A model generated the notes under the pieces. It saw only the letters and a program-made list of their open reading frames with translations, did not search any database and had not been told where the DNA came from. 64,000 nucleotides of DNA from contig NZ_CP023690.1 of NCBI RefSeq assembly GCF_008704795.1, forward strand, positions 6,210,501 to 6,274,500. Reading direction: 5' to 3'. Shown in pieces: positions 7,843 through 16,060 of the stretch (position 1 is the first letter of the stretch; each line of letters opens with the position of its first letter). A program made the translations under genes and the position numbers. The DNA is from Streptomyces spectabilis (GTDB lineage Bacteria; Actinomycetota; Actinomycetes; Streptomycetales; Streptomycetaceae).

Positions 7843-9476
7843 GCCTCGACGATCACCTCGTGCACGTGGACGGCCTGAGCGTCGACTTCGGCGACGTGCG
7901 CGCCGTGGACGAGGTCTCCTTCACACTGGCGCGCGGCGCCGCCCTCGCCCTCGTCGGCGAGTCCGGCTCCGGCAAGTCGACCGTCGCCTCCGCGCTGCTC
8001 GGCCTGCACCGGGACACCGGGGCGCGGGTCACCGGCGCCGTGCGCGTCGGCGGCGTCGACGTCACCGGGGCCACGGACCGCGAACTGCGGCGGCTGCGCG
8101 GCGGGGTCGCCGCGATGGTCTTCCAGGACCCGCTGTCCTCGCTCGACCCGTACTACGCGGTCGGCGACCAGATCGCCGAGGTGTACCGCCACCACTCCGG
8201 GGCCTCGCGCCGCGCCGCACGCGCGCGTGCCGTCGACGTCCTCGGCCGGGTCGGCATCGCGGACGCCGCGCGCCGGGCGCGCTCGCGTCCGCACGAGTTC
8301 AGCGGCGGCATGCGCCAGCGCGCCCTGATCGCCATGGCCCTCGCCTGCGAGCCCGACCTGCTCGTCGCCGACGAGCCGACCACGGCCCTGGACGTGACGG
8401 TGCAGGCGCAGATCCTCGATCTGCTGCACGTGCTGCGCGCGGAGACCGGCATGGGCCTGCTCCTGGTCACCCACGACGTGGGCGTGGCCGCCGGGAGCGT
8501 CGACGACGTGCTCGTCATGCGGCACGGGCGCGTCGTGGAGCGCGGCGGCGTCACCGACGTCCTCGCGGCGCCCCAGGAGGCGTACACCAAGCAGCTCCTG
8601 AGCGCCGTGCCGCGCGTCGACGCCGTCCGCGACGAGCGCTCCGGCGAGCTCGGCGACGTCGTCGTCGAGGCGAAGGGATTGCGGCGCGAGTTCGGGCGCG
8701 GCAAGGGCGCCTTCGTCGCCGTCGACGACGTGTCGCTGACCGTGCGGCGCGGCGAGACCCTCGGCGTCGTCGGCGAGAGCGGCAGCGGCAAGACGACCCT
8801 CGGCCGGATGCTCGTGGGGCTCCTGGAGCCCACCGCCGGGCGGCTGAGGCACGCCGGTGCCGAGCAGCGGGGCACGGGGGCCGTCCCCGGCGTGCAGATG
8901 GTGTTCCAGGACCCCGTCTCCTCGCTCAATCCGCGCCGCTCGGTGGGCGAGTCGATCGCCGATCCGCTGCGCGCCCGCGGCGACCGCGACGAGGCCGCGA
9001 TCCGCGCCCGCGTACGGGATCTGATGGAGCGCGTCGGGCTCGACCCGGCGCACTACGACCGCTATCCGCACGAGTTCAGCGGCGGCCAGCGCCAGCGCGT
9101 CGGCATCGCGCGGGCGCTCGCCGCCGAGCCCCGGCTCATCGTCTGCGACGAGCCCGTCTCGGCGCTCGACGTGACCACCCAGGCCCAGGTCACCGCGCTG
9201 CTCGCGGAGCTGCAGCGGGAACTGGGGCTCGCGCTCGTCTTCGTCGCGCACGACCTCGCGGTGGTGCGCCAGGTCAGCGACCGGGTGGCGGTGATGCGGC
9301 GCGGCCGGATCGTCGAGTACGGCTCCGTGGACGAGGTCTACGACTCGCCCCGGGACCCGTACACGAAGGACCTGCTCGCCGCCGTGCCCGCCCTCGACCC
9401 CGCGCTCGCCGCCGAGCGGCGCGCGGCCCGTCTCTCCCGGCCCCCGTCGGCCCCGGAGGAATTGGCCGTGGCATGA
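7839..9476 (+). CDS. fused double ABC ATPase (DppD-DppF type)
   Basis: A 545-residue protein with two complete ATPase domains, replacing the separate DppD and DppF subunits. Domain 1 (about 1-260) has Walker A GESGSGKST, signature FSGGMRQR, Walker B LLVADEPTT and switch His in LVTHDVG. Domain 2 (about 275-530) has Walker A GESGSGKTT, signature FSGGQRQR, Walker B LIVCDEPVS and FVAHDLA. Both halves therefore look catalytically intact. It acts on the cytoplasmic face of the two permeases encoded just upstream, with an ATGA overlap. It is the last gene of the importer operon. Confidence 0.95.
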   Translation: MSLDDHLVHVDGLSVDFGDVRAVDEVSFTLARGAALALVGESGSGKSTVASALLGLHRDTGARVTGAVRVGGVDVTGATDRELRRLRGGVAAMVFQDPLSSLDPYYAVGDQIAEVYRHHSGASRRAARARAVDVLGRVGIADAARRARSRPHEFSGGMRQRALIAMALACEPDLLVADEPTTALDVTVQAQILDLLHVLRAETGMGLLLVTHDVGVAAGSVDDVLVMRHGRVVERGGVTDVLAAPQEAYTKQLLSAVPRVDAVRDERSGELGDVVVEAKGLRREFGRGKGAFVAVDDVSLTVRRGETLGVVGESGSGKTTLGRMLVGLLEPTAGRLRHAGAEQRGTGAVPGVQMVFQDPVSSLNPRRSVGESIADPLRARGDRDEAAIRARVRDLMERVGLDPAHYDRYPHEFSGGQRQRVGIARALAAEPRLIVCDEPVSALDVTTQAQVTALLAELQRELGLALVFVAHDLAVVRQVSDRVAVMRRGRIVEYGSVDEVYDSPRDPYTKDLLAAVPALDPALAAERRAARLSRPPSAPEELAVA

Positions 9477-9598
9477 CTGCGCGTGAGCGAGGGGGTCTCC
9501 CACGAGCCCCTCATGACGCCTTTCGTCGCCCTATGAGGCTTCTATAGCGCGACGGAACGCTACCGGTGCAGGAAAGTTACTGCTCTTCACCCCTTCTG

Positions 9599-9686
9599 GT
9601 GGCGCGATGGACAACCGTCCGTCGCGCCACCGGCATGTCCGCATACGTTCGTCCCGCTGCGAGCCGCCGGGCCAACGGCGGCTCGC
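9599..9686 (+). terminator. two tandem GC-rich hairpins after the importer operon
   Basis: The first inverted repeat pairs 9599-9608 with 9622-9631 (ten bases, GGTGGCGCGA and its complement). The second pairs 9659-9668 with 9677-9686 (ten bases, GCGAGCCGCC). Neither is followed by a T run, as is common for Streptomyces terminators. The second ends 24 bases before the glycosyltransferase start, so it could instead regulate that gene. Confidence 0.5.
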
Positions 9687-9710
9687 CTAGGGCAGATCGG
9701 GGGTGCACGC

Positions 9711-11456
9711 GTGCGCATTGGACTGCTTACGGAGGGTGGTTATCCGTATGTGGGCGGTGAGGCCAGGCTCTGGTGCGACCGGCTCGTGCGCGGGCTCGGG
9801 CAGCACGAGTTCGACGTCTACGCACTGAGCGGGAGCGCCCGTCAGGAGGCACTCGGCTGGGTCGAACTGCCCCCGCAGGTCCGCCGGGTACGGAGCGCCG
9901 CGCTCTGGGGCGAGGCCTCGGGACGGTCGGTGCTGTGGGGGCGGCGCCGCGCGGGCCGGCGCTTCGCGGAGTGCTTCGGGGAACTCGCGGCGGGCATGAC
10001 GGGCACCTCCGGCCAGTTGGCGGACCGTTTCGGCAGCGGCCTCTACGGGCTCGCCGAACTCGCCCGCGACACCGGCGGGCTCGCCGGGGCCCTGCGCTCC
10101 GAGGACGCCGTGCGCGCCCTGGAGAGCGCCTGCCGCGCGCCCGGCGCGCACCGGGCGGCCCGCGCCGCCCGCGTGCCCGACCTGCTCGCCGTCGCCGCGG
10201 ACCTGGAACGGGTGCTGCGCCCGCTCTCCCTCGACTGGTACGACGACGACACGCTCGGCGCCGTCGACCTCTGCCACGCCACGGCGGGCGGCGCCGCCGC
10301 GCTTCCGGGCCTGCTCGCCCGGCACTTCGCGGGCGTACCGCTGCTCGTCACCGAGTACGGCGTACGGCTGCGGGCGCACTACCTGGCGGGCGCGGGCGGT
10401 GCCGGGGAGCCCGGTCCGAGCGCTCCCGCGCGGGCCCTGCTCGCCTCCTTCCACGGCAGGCTCGCCGCCGAGACCTACCGCGAGGCCACCGTCATCACCC
10501 CCGGCAACGCGCACGCCCGCCGCTGGCAGGAGCGGTGCGGCGCCGACCGCGCCAAGCTGCGCACGGTCTACCCGGGCCTGGAGGCGGACCGCTTCGCCGA
10601 GGTCGGCGAGCGCGAGGAGCCCGGCGAACCGCACACCCTCCTGTGGGTCGGCAGGATCGAGCCCGCCAAGGACCTGATCTCGCTCCTGCACGCCTTCGCC
10701 GAGGTCCGCAAGGAGGAGCCCCGGGCCCGGCTGCGGATCGTCGGCGCGCTCGCCGACGGGGCGCGCGCGGCCGCCTATCTCGACCACTGCCGGGCGCTCG
10801 CCGCGCAGCTGTTCCCCGACGAGGCCGACGACGTGCACGCGGTCGGCGCCAACCCGGTCTCGTTCGAGGAGATCGGCGGGCCGGAGGCGCCGGACCTCAC
10901 TGACGCCTACGCCGGGGGCGGCGTGGTCGTCCTGTCCAGCGTCGTCGAGGGCTTCCCCATCAGCCTGATCGAGGCGATGCTCTGCGGGCGCGCCACGGTC
11001 TCGACGGACGTCGGCGCGGTGGTCGAGGTCATCGGCGGCACGGGCCTCGTGGTGCCGCCGCGCAACCCGCGGGCGCTCGCGCAGGCGTGCGTGGCGCTGC
11101 TGCGCGACCCCGAGCGCCGCGCACGCCTCGGCGCGGCGGCGCGGGCCAGGGCGCTCGAACTCTTCACGGTCGAGCAGAACATCGAGGCATTTCACGGCAT
11201 TTACCTGGAGATCGTCTCGCACTGCCCAGTGCGCCGCGAGACCGTGGACGAGGCGGGCGAGCCGGTGCCGTTCGCGCACCCGGCCGAGGCGTCCGTGCCG
11301 GGCCGGTGGGCCGTCGGCGGCGTCGCGGGCACGGCGCCCGTCGGCAGGGCCGCACCGCTCACACCGCACGCGCCCCTGGGCCCCGCGGCCGCCGCCGGGC
11401 CGAGCTGGGCCGCCCGCTGCGGGCTGCGCGGGCAGCTGGGGGAGGTGGCCTCGTGA
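9711..11456 (+). CDS. PelF-like GT4 glycosyltransferase (DUF3492 type)
   Basis: A 581-residue glycosyltransferase with the GT-B fold. The N-terminal half (MRIGLLTEGGYPYVGGEARLW) is the DUF3492 type found in PelF, the cytosolic transferase of Pel polysaccharide synthesis. The C-terminal half has the GT4 donor-binding features LLWVGRIEPAKD and EGFPISLIEAM (the E-x7-E motif). A 70-residue Ala/Gly/Pro-rich tail follows. The GTG start has GGGGG upstream. It overlaps the next gene by four bases (GTGA). Neighbouring genes for a membrane protein, a nucleotide-sugar epimerase and a spherulin-4-type hydrolase fit a small exopolysaccharide or surface glycan locus. The donor sugar is not predictable. Confidence 0.85.
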   Translation: MRIGLLTEGGYPYVGGEARLWCDRLVRGLGQHEFDVYALSGSARQEALGWVELPPQVRRVRSAALWGEASGRSVLWGRRRAGRRFAECFGELAAGMTGTSGQLADRFGSGLYGLAELARDTGGLAGALRSEDAVRALESACRAPGAHRAARAARVPDLLAVAADLERVLRPLSLDWYDDDTLGAVDLCHATAGGAAALPGLLARHFAGVPLLVTEYGVRLRAHYLAGAGGAGEPGPSAPARALLASFHGRLAAETYREATVITPGNAHARRWQERCGADRAKLRTVYPGLEADRFAEVGEREEPGEPHTLLWVGRIEPAKDLISLLHAFAEVRKEEPRARLRIVGALADGARAAAYLDHCRALAAQLFPDEADDVHAVGANPVSFEEIGGPEAPDLTDAYAGGGVVVLSSVVEGFPISLIEAMLCGRATVSTDVGAVVEVIGGTGLVVPPRNPRALAQACVALLRDPERRARLGAAARARALELFTVEQNIEAFHGIYLEIVSHCPVRRETVDEAGEPVPFAHPAEASVPGRWAVGGVAGTAPVGRAAPLTPHAPLGPAAAAGPSWAARCGLRGQLGEVAS

Positions 11457-12661
11457 AGGGACTCGACTCGGCCCCGGGCTCGGCTCCGGGCTCGGCGCTC
11501 GACCCCGCTCCGGGCTCTGCTCACGACTCCGCTCTCGACTCCGCTCTCGACTCTGCTTCGGCCGTGACCGCCCCGAGGCGCGGCACCGTCGACCCCGTCA
11601 AGGCGCTGCTCCACCGCCACCGCGACCTCTGCGAGCGCGCCGTCGACCCCCTGGAGATCGCGGCGGGCCTGGAGGCGCACGGCGTCACCGACCGCACGGC
11701 CGCGCGGTTCCGGCACCGCGACGTGTTCGCCCTTGCCGAGGAGATGTACGCGCGCGTGCCGCGCGACAACGACGAGTGGGACGCCCTCGACACCCCCGGG
11801 GACGACGGCGCCGACCGGCAGCACGGCGCGGCTCCCGAAGTCCACGCCGGATGGCCCGTGTTCGCGCTCCTCCCCGGCGCGGTGTGCGCCCTCACCGTCG
11901 CCGGACTCGGCCTCACCACCGGCGGCGCACGGGTGGCCGTGGCGCTCGGCGGGGCGGCCGCCCTGGCCGCCACGACACGTGTCGCCCTGCGGCACGGCCC
12001 GCTGCGCACCCCCCGCCCCGCCGCGTCGGCCACGCGCGCGTGGACCTGCTGGCTGCTCGCGTACGCCCTGCTCGGCGAAGGCCTGCTGCGCGCCGCCGCA
12101 CCGGGGGGCGCGGACCGGCCCTGGGCGCCCTCGGCCCTCGCCGCCCTCGGGCTCACCGCGGCGGTCGCGCCCGGCCTCGCGTGCGCGCGGCTCTTCGCGG
12201 TGCGGGCCCACGCACGGCTCGGCAGGAGCCGGGGGCTCGCCGACTTCGCCGCGTCCGTACGGCCGCTCCTGATCGGCGTGTTCGCGCTCTACGCGGCCGC
12301 GGTGGGCCTGGCACTCGCCGGAGCGGACGCCGCACTCGGCCCCGGCGGGGTGGCCCCCGCCCTGGGCGTCGGGGCGCTGGCCGCGCTGCTGTGGCTCGGC
12401 CGACTGCTCGCGGCGCACGGCTCCACGCGCGCGGCCGTCCTCGTCTACGCCGCGGTCGGCGCGACCGAGGCGGCGGCCCTGGCCCTCGCGTGGGCGGCCC
12501 GCCTGCCGGGCTGCGGCTTCCTCGCGGCGCCGGTGGAGACCGCGGCCCTCACCTGGGGCGCGCCCGCCGTCGTCTGCGGGGCGGGCGCCGCCGTCCTGCT
12601 GGCCCGCGCGGTCCGCGTACTGGGCCGCGCCTCCGCGCACGCCCGCGGGGGTACGACATGA
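11453..12661 (+). CDS. polytopic membrane protein in the glycan locus
   Basis: A 402-residue protein. It begins with an imperfectly repeated Ser/Ala/Asp/Pro/Gly stretch (residues 4-34). A small soluble domain follows, containing DPLEIAAGLEAHGVTDRTAA (about 63-95), a sequence type I have seen at the N terminus of other actinobacterial membrane proteins but cannot name. From about residue 145 on, there are eight to nine hydrophobic segments. By position next to a PelF-like transferase it could play the PelE/PelG-like part of export or scaffolding, but I see no clear similarity to either. GTG start, GGGGAGG ribosome site, GTGA overlap with the transferase gene and ATGA overlap with the following small ORF. 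Confidence 0.75.
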   Translation: MKGLDSAPGSAPGSALDPAPGSAHDSALDSALDSASAVTAPRRGTVDPVKALLHRHRDLCERAVDPLEIAAGLEAHGVTDRTAARFRHRDVFALAEEMYARVPRDNDEWDALDTPGDDGADRQHGAAPEVHAGWPVFALLPGAVCALTVAGLGLTTGGARVAVALGGAAALAATTRVALRHGPLRTPRPAASATRAWTCWLLAYALLGEGLLRAAAPGGADRPWAPSALAALGLTAAVAPGLACARLFAVRAHARLGRSRGLADFAASVRPLLIGVFALYAAAVGLALAGADAALGPGGVAPALGVGALAALLWLGRLLAAHGSTRAAVLVYAAVGATEAAALALAWAARLPGCGFLAAPVETAALTWGAPAVVCGAGAAVLLARAVRVLGRASAHARGGTT

Positions 12662-12924
12662 GCGCGCGCGCCACCTGTAAGCACCTCAGCCCCGGCTGCC
12701 CACAGGCTGCCTGCCTGCGGCCCTCCCGCCCGCGGCCCCCCGGCCGTCCGCTTCCGTACCCCCGAGGCGCACCCCCCGACCCCACCGCCCTGGAGCGGTC
12801 CGAACCCCCGGTCCCGCGCACCCGGTGCGGGCCCCGGCGGCGCGGCCCCCGGTCGCGGCGGGCCGCGCCGGTCCATCCGTTACCCGCGACAGCCGGCACC
12901 ACCCTGAAGGAGAAACGCAGATGA
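12658..12924 (+). CDS. possible 88-aa Pro/Arg-rich ORF with a TTA codon
   Basis: An 88-codon ORF, rich in Pro and Arg, with cysteines at 7, 14, 19 and 57. On composition alone I would dismiss it. Two things argue for translation: it begins with an ATGA overlap on the preceding gene, with GGGGG at the right distance, and ends with an ATGA overlap on a mini-ORF that itself has a strong AAGGAG site. Codon 75 (12880-12882) is TTA, the rare leucine codon read by the bldA tRNA in Streptomyces. It may be a coupling or leader ORF rather than a functional protein. Confidence 0.35.
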   Translation: MSARATCKHLSPGCPQAACLRPSRPRPPGRPLPYPRGAPPDPTALERSEPPVPRTRCGPRRRGPRSRRAAPVHPLPATAGTTLKEKRR

Positions 12925-12968
12925 CAAGGCCCAGCATCCGAGCGTCCGTCCCCGGAGGCGCCCGATGA
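12921..12968 (+). CDS. 15-aa coupling mini-ORF before the epimerase
   Basis: A 15-codon ORF (MTRPSIRASVPGGAR) with AAGGAG eleven bases before its ATG. Its stop overlaps the epimerase start as ATGA, and its start overlaps the stop of the ORF before it in the same way. It most likely serves translational coupling; a functional peptide is less likely. Confidence 0.4.
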   Translation: MTRPSIRASVPGGAR

Positions 12969-13915
12969 GGGTGTTGCTGATCGGAGCCAACGGATACCTC
13001 GGCCGGTTCGTCGCCGACCGGCTGCTCGCCGACCCGGCGGTCCAGCTCACCGCGCTCGGCCGCGGGGACGACTCGGACGTACGGTTCGACCTCGCAAGCG
13101 GCAGCCCCGGCGCGCTCACCCGCTTCCTGGACGCCGTGCACCCGGGCGTCGTCATCAACTGCGCGGGCGCCACCCGCGGCGGCGCCCGCGAACTGACCCG
13201 GCACAACACCGTCGCCGTCGCCACCATCTGCGAGGCCCTGCGCCGCAGCGGCTGCGGCGCCCGCCTGGTGCAGCTCGGCTGCGGCGCCGAGTACGGCCCG
13301 AGCCAGCCCGGCTCGTCCACCGCGGAGGACGCCGTGCCCCGCCCCGGCGGCCCCTACGGCGTCAGCAAACTGGCCGCCACCGAACTCGTCCTCGGCTCGG
13401 GGCTCGACGCCGTGGTCCTGAGGGTGTTCTCGCCCGCAGGCCCCGGCACCCCCGCCGGATCACCGCTCGGCCGCCTCGCCGAGGCCATGCGCCGCGCCAT
13501 GCAGTCCGGCGACGGCGAGCTGAAGCTCGGCGGGCTCGGCGTGCAGCGCGACTTCATCGACGTGCGCGACGTCGCGCGCGCCGTGCACGCCGCCTCGCTC
13601 TCCGCGGCCCAGGGCATCGTCAACATCGGCTCCGGGCGCGCCGTGCGGCTGCGTGACGCCGCCGCCGTGCTCGCCCGCGTCGCCGGCTACGGCGGCGCCC
13701 TGCACGAACTCGACCAGCCGCCCGGCAGGCCCGGCCTGCACCCCAGGCCCGACACCGACCACGCGTCCCCGGCCGTCTACCCCTACCCGGACGGCTGCGG
13801 CAGCTGGCAGCAGGCCGACGTGCGCACCGCGCGCGACCGCCTCGGCTGGCGGCCGCGCATCAACCTCGAAGAGTCACTCGCCGACATCTGGATGGAAGCC
13901 GCATGCCGCATCTAG
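12965..13915 (+). CDS. NAD-dependent epimerase/dehydratase (extended SDR)
   Basis: A 316-residue extended short-chain dehydrogenase. The NAD(P)-binding GANGYLG is at residues 8-14. The catalytic tyrosine motif reads YGVSK (a YxxxK), and the later RDFIDVRDVARAV motif is typical of nucleotide-sugar epimerases, dehydratases and reductases. GGAGG lies just before the ATG. It probably supplies or modifies a nucleotide sugar for the glycosyltransferase upstream, such as a UDP-GlcNAc/GalNAc-type 4-epimerisation, but the exact reaction is not readable. It overlaps the next gene by 13 bases. Confidence 0.87.
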   Translation: MRVLLIGANGYLGRFVADRLLADPAVQLTALGRGDDSDVRFDLASGSPGALTRFLDAVHPGVVINCAGATRGGARELTRHNTVAVATICEALRRSGCGARLVQLGCGAEYGPSQPGSSTAEDAVPRPGGPYGVSKLAATELVLGSGLDAVVLRVFSPAGPGTPAGSPLGRLAEAMRRAMQSGDGELKLGGLGVQRDFIDVRDVARAVHAASLSAAQGIVNIGSGRAVRLRDAAAVLARVAGYGGALHELDQPPGRPGLHPRPDTDHASPAVYPYPDGCGSWQQADVRTARDRLGWRPRINLEESLADIWMEAACRI

Positions 13916-14730
13916 GCCGCACACCGCGCCCCGGCCGCACCCCCCTGCCGGTCCGGGGACCGCACCCCACGGGCACCGCGGCCGTCGGCGCCCCGCGGAC
14001 CCCCTTGCGCGTCGGCTTCGGTGTCCCCGGCACCGCCCACCCGCTGCTCGCAGCCGCCGAGTGGGCCGAACTCACCCGGTCCTGCGGCTCCTTGCACTGG
14101 GTCGTCCTGAACGTCGCGGGCGGCCCCGGCGACCGGCCCGACCCGCACTGCCTCGACGCCGCGGGACGGCTGCGGAACGCGGGCGTCCGGGTCCTCGGCC
14201 ACCTCGACGTGGCATACGGCGCCCGCAGCTTCGGCGAGCTCGTCTCCGACGCCCACCGCTACCTCGACTGGTACCTGGTCGACGGCTTCTTCCTCGCCCG
14301 CTGCCCGACCGAGCGCACGGCGCTCCCGGAGGTCCGACGCACCGTCACCACCCTGCGTGCGCTCCTGGACAGGGCGCACGTGGTGTTCGGGCACGGGTCC
14401 CACCCGTACCCCGGATACGTCGAGAGCGCCGACCAGTTGGTGACCTTCAGCGGCCCCTGGAGCGACTACCGCTGGTCCCAGGTCGCCGAGTGGACCGCCG
14501 ACTACCCGCCCGAGCGCTTCTGCCACCTGGTGCACGGCGTGCCGCGCGGCCACCTCGACGAGGCGCTGCGCGTCGCCCGCTGGCAGGGCGCCTCGACGAT
14601 CTACTTCACCGACCGCACGGACGGCGGCGGCTCCGGCGGTTCCCGCGCCCTGGGCGGCGACCCCTGGGAGGCCCTGCCCGGTTACTGGGACGACATCGTC
14701 TCGCGTATCGGACCAGGTGTCTCGGAATGA
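13903..14730 (+). CDS. spherulation-specific family 4-type TIM-barrel protein
   Basis: A 275-residue protein with a basic, proline-rich 45-residue N terminus and then a spherulin-4-like domain (about 47-270). Landmarks are VRVLGHLDVAYGARS, YLVDGFFLA, FGHGSHPYPGYVESADQLVT and TIYFTDRTDGGG. Relatives include glycoside hydrolases acting on galactosamine-rich polysaccharides (GH135 and the GH domain of PelA). I see no signal peptide, which is odd for an enzyme that should trim an exported polymer; it may use another export route, act inside, or start elsewhere. Its start lies inside the epimerase gene, with GGATGGAAG upstream. Its stop codon overlaps the -35 of the moeZ promoter. Confidence 0.8.
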   Translation: MPHLGRTPRPGRTPLPVRGPHPTGTAAVGAPRTPLRVGFGVPGTAHPLLAAAEWAELTRSCGSLHWVVLNVAGGPGDRPDPHCLDAAGRLRNAGVRVLGHLDVAYGARSFGELVSDAHRYLDWYLVDGFFLARCPTERTALPEVRRTVTTLRALLDRAHVVFGHGSHPYPGYVESADQLVTFSGPWSDYRWSQVAEWTADYPPERFCHLVHGVPRGHLDEALRVARWQGASTIYFTDRTDGGGSGGSRALGGDPWEALPGYWDDIVSRIGPGVSE

Positions 14731-14749
14731 AGAAGGCCGTGGCAGTGTT
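14724..14749 (+). promoter_or_regulatory. SigR-type promoter of moeZ
   Basis: GGAAT at 14724-14728, exactly 18 bases, then GTT at 14747-14749. This matches the GGAAT-N18-GTT consensus of the thiol-oxidative-stress sigma factor SigR of Streptomyces. The -35 overlaps the stop codon of the preceding gene. It predicts a start near 14756 and a leader of about 38 bases before the moeZ GTG. Confidence 0.75.
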
Positions 14750-14793
14750 ACGGAGAGAACAACCGTTCCGCATATCCGACCAACGGAGTCCCC

Positions 14794-15972
14794 GTGTCGC
14801 TGCCACCCCTGGTCGAGCCAGCATCCGAGCTCACCGTCGACGAGGTCCGCAGGTACTCCCGCCACCTGATCATCCCGGATGTCGGGATGGACGGGCAGAA
14901 GCGGCTGAAGAACGCCAAGGTGCTCTGTGTGGGCGCCGGCGGCCTCGGGTCACCGGCGCTGATGTACCTCGCGGCGGCGGGCGTCGGCACCCTCGGCATC
15001 GTGGAGTTCGACGAGGTCGACGAGTCGAACCTGCAGCGCCAGATCATCCACAGCCAGGCCGACATCGGCCGCTCCAAGGCCGAGTCGGCCCGCGACAGCG
15101 TCCTCGGCATCAACCCGTACGTGAACGTGGTCCTGCACGAAGAGCGGCTCGAAGCCGACAACGTGATGGACATCTTCAGCCAGTACGACCTGATCGTCGA
15201 CGGCACCGACAACTTCGCGACGCGCTACCTGGTCAACGACGCCTGCGTGCTCCTGAACAAACCGTACGTGTGGGGCTCCATCTACCGCTTCGACGGCCAG
15301 GCGTCGGTGTTCTGGTCCGAGCACGGGCCCTGCTACCGCTGCCTCTACCCGGAGCCCCCGCCCCCCGGCATGGTCCCGTCCTGCGCCGAGGGCGGCGTGC
15401 TGGGCGTGCTGTGCGCCTCCATCGGCTCGATCCAGGTCAATGAGGCCATCAAGCTCCTCGCGGGCATCGGCGAGCCCCTCGTCGGCCGACTGATGATCTA
15501 CGACGCCCTGGAGATGCAGTACCGCCAGGTCAAGGTCCGCAAGGACCCGAACTGCGCGGTCTGCGGCGAGAACCCCACCGTCACCGAACTCATCGACTAC
15601 GAGGCCTTCTGCGGCGTCGTGTCCGAGGAGGCCCAGGAGGCGGCCGCCGGTTCGACGATCACTCCCCGGCAGCTCAAGGAGTGGATCGACGGCGACGAGA
15701 AGATCGAGATCATCGACGTCCGCGAGCCGAACGAGTACGAGATCGTCTCGATCCCGGGCGCCAAGCTGATCCCGAAGAACGAGTTCCTCATGGGCACCGC
15801 CCTGGAGACCCTGCCGCAGGACAAGAAGATCGTCCTGCACTGCAAGACGGGTGTCCGCAGTGCGGAAGTCCTCGCCGTCCTGAAGTCCGCGGGCTTCGCG
15901 GACGCGGTCCACGTCGGCGGCGGCGTGATCGGCTGGGTCAACCAGATCGAGCCCGAGAAGCCGGTCTACTAG
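14794..15972 (+). CDS. moeZ: MoeZ: sulfur-carrier adenylyltransferase/sulfurtransferase
   Basis: A 392-residue two-domain enzyme. Residues about 15-265 form a ThiF/MoeB-type E1 domain with the ATP-binding GAGGLGSPALMYLAAAGVG. It has zinc cysteine pairs CYRC and CAVC, and SCAEGG contains the conserved acceptor cysteine. Residues about 285-390 are a rhodanese domain with the active-site loop HCKTGVRS (C350). MoeZ adenylates the C termini of small sulfur-carrier proteins (MoaD, ThiS, CysO types) and thiolates them, serving molybdopterin, thiamine, cysteine and some secondary metabolite pathways. GTG start with CGGAG. MoaE, a partner step of molybdopterin synthesis, is encoded at 48.5 kb. Expression is predicted to be under SigR control. 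Confidence 0.96.
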   Translation: MSLPPLVEPASELTVDEVRRYSRHLIIPDVGMDGQKRLKNAKVLCVGAGGLGSPALMYLAAAGVGTLGIVEFDEVDESNLQRQIIHSQADIGRSKAESARDSVLGINPYVNVVLHEERLEADNVMDIFSQYDLIVDGTDNFATRYLVNDACVLLNKPYVWGSIYRFDGQASVFWSEHGPCYRCLYPEPPPPGMVPSCAEGGVLGVLCASIGSIQVNEAIKLLAGIGEPLVGRLMIYDALEMQYRQVKVRKDPNCAVCGENPTVTELIDYEAFCGVVSEEAQEAAAGSTITPRQLKEWIDGDEKIEIIDVREPNEYEIVSIPGAKLIPKNEFLMGTALETLPQDKKIVLHCKTGVRSAEVLAVLKSAGFADAVHVGGGVIGWVNQIEPEKPVY

Positions 15973-16023
15973 GCGCCCGCCCGGTCCGCAGGGCAGGGCT
16001 TCGAGACGCACTGCCTCGGCCTC

Positions 16024-16058
16024 AACGGCCCCCGGGTGCTTGCCACCCGGGGGCCGTT
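16024..16058. terminator. bidirectional terminator between moeZ and the peptidase gene
   Basis: A perfect 15-base stem pairs 16024-16038 with 16044-16058 around a five-base loop. TTCG follows on the plus side and TTGAG on the minus side. It lies between convergent genes, so it can serve both. Confidence 0.85.
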
Positions 16059-16060
16059 CG

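Noticed and set aside
15313..15420. MoeZ as a plain MoeB without sulfurtransferase activity
   Set aside because: The C-terminal rhodanese domain with an intact HCKTGVRS loop is present.
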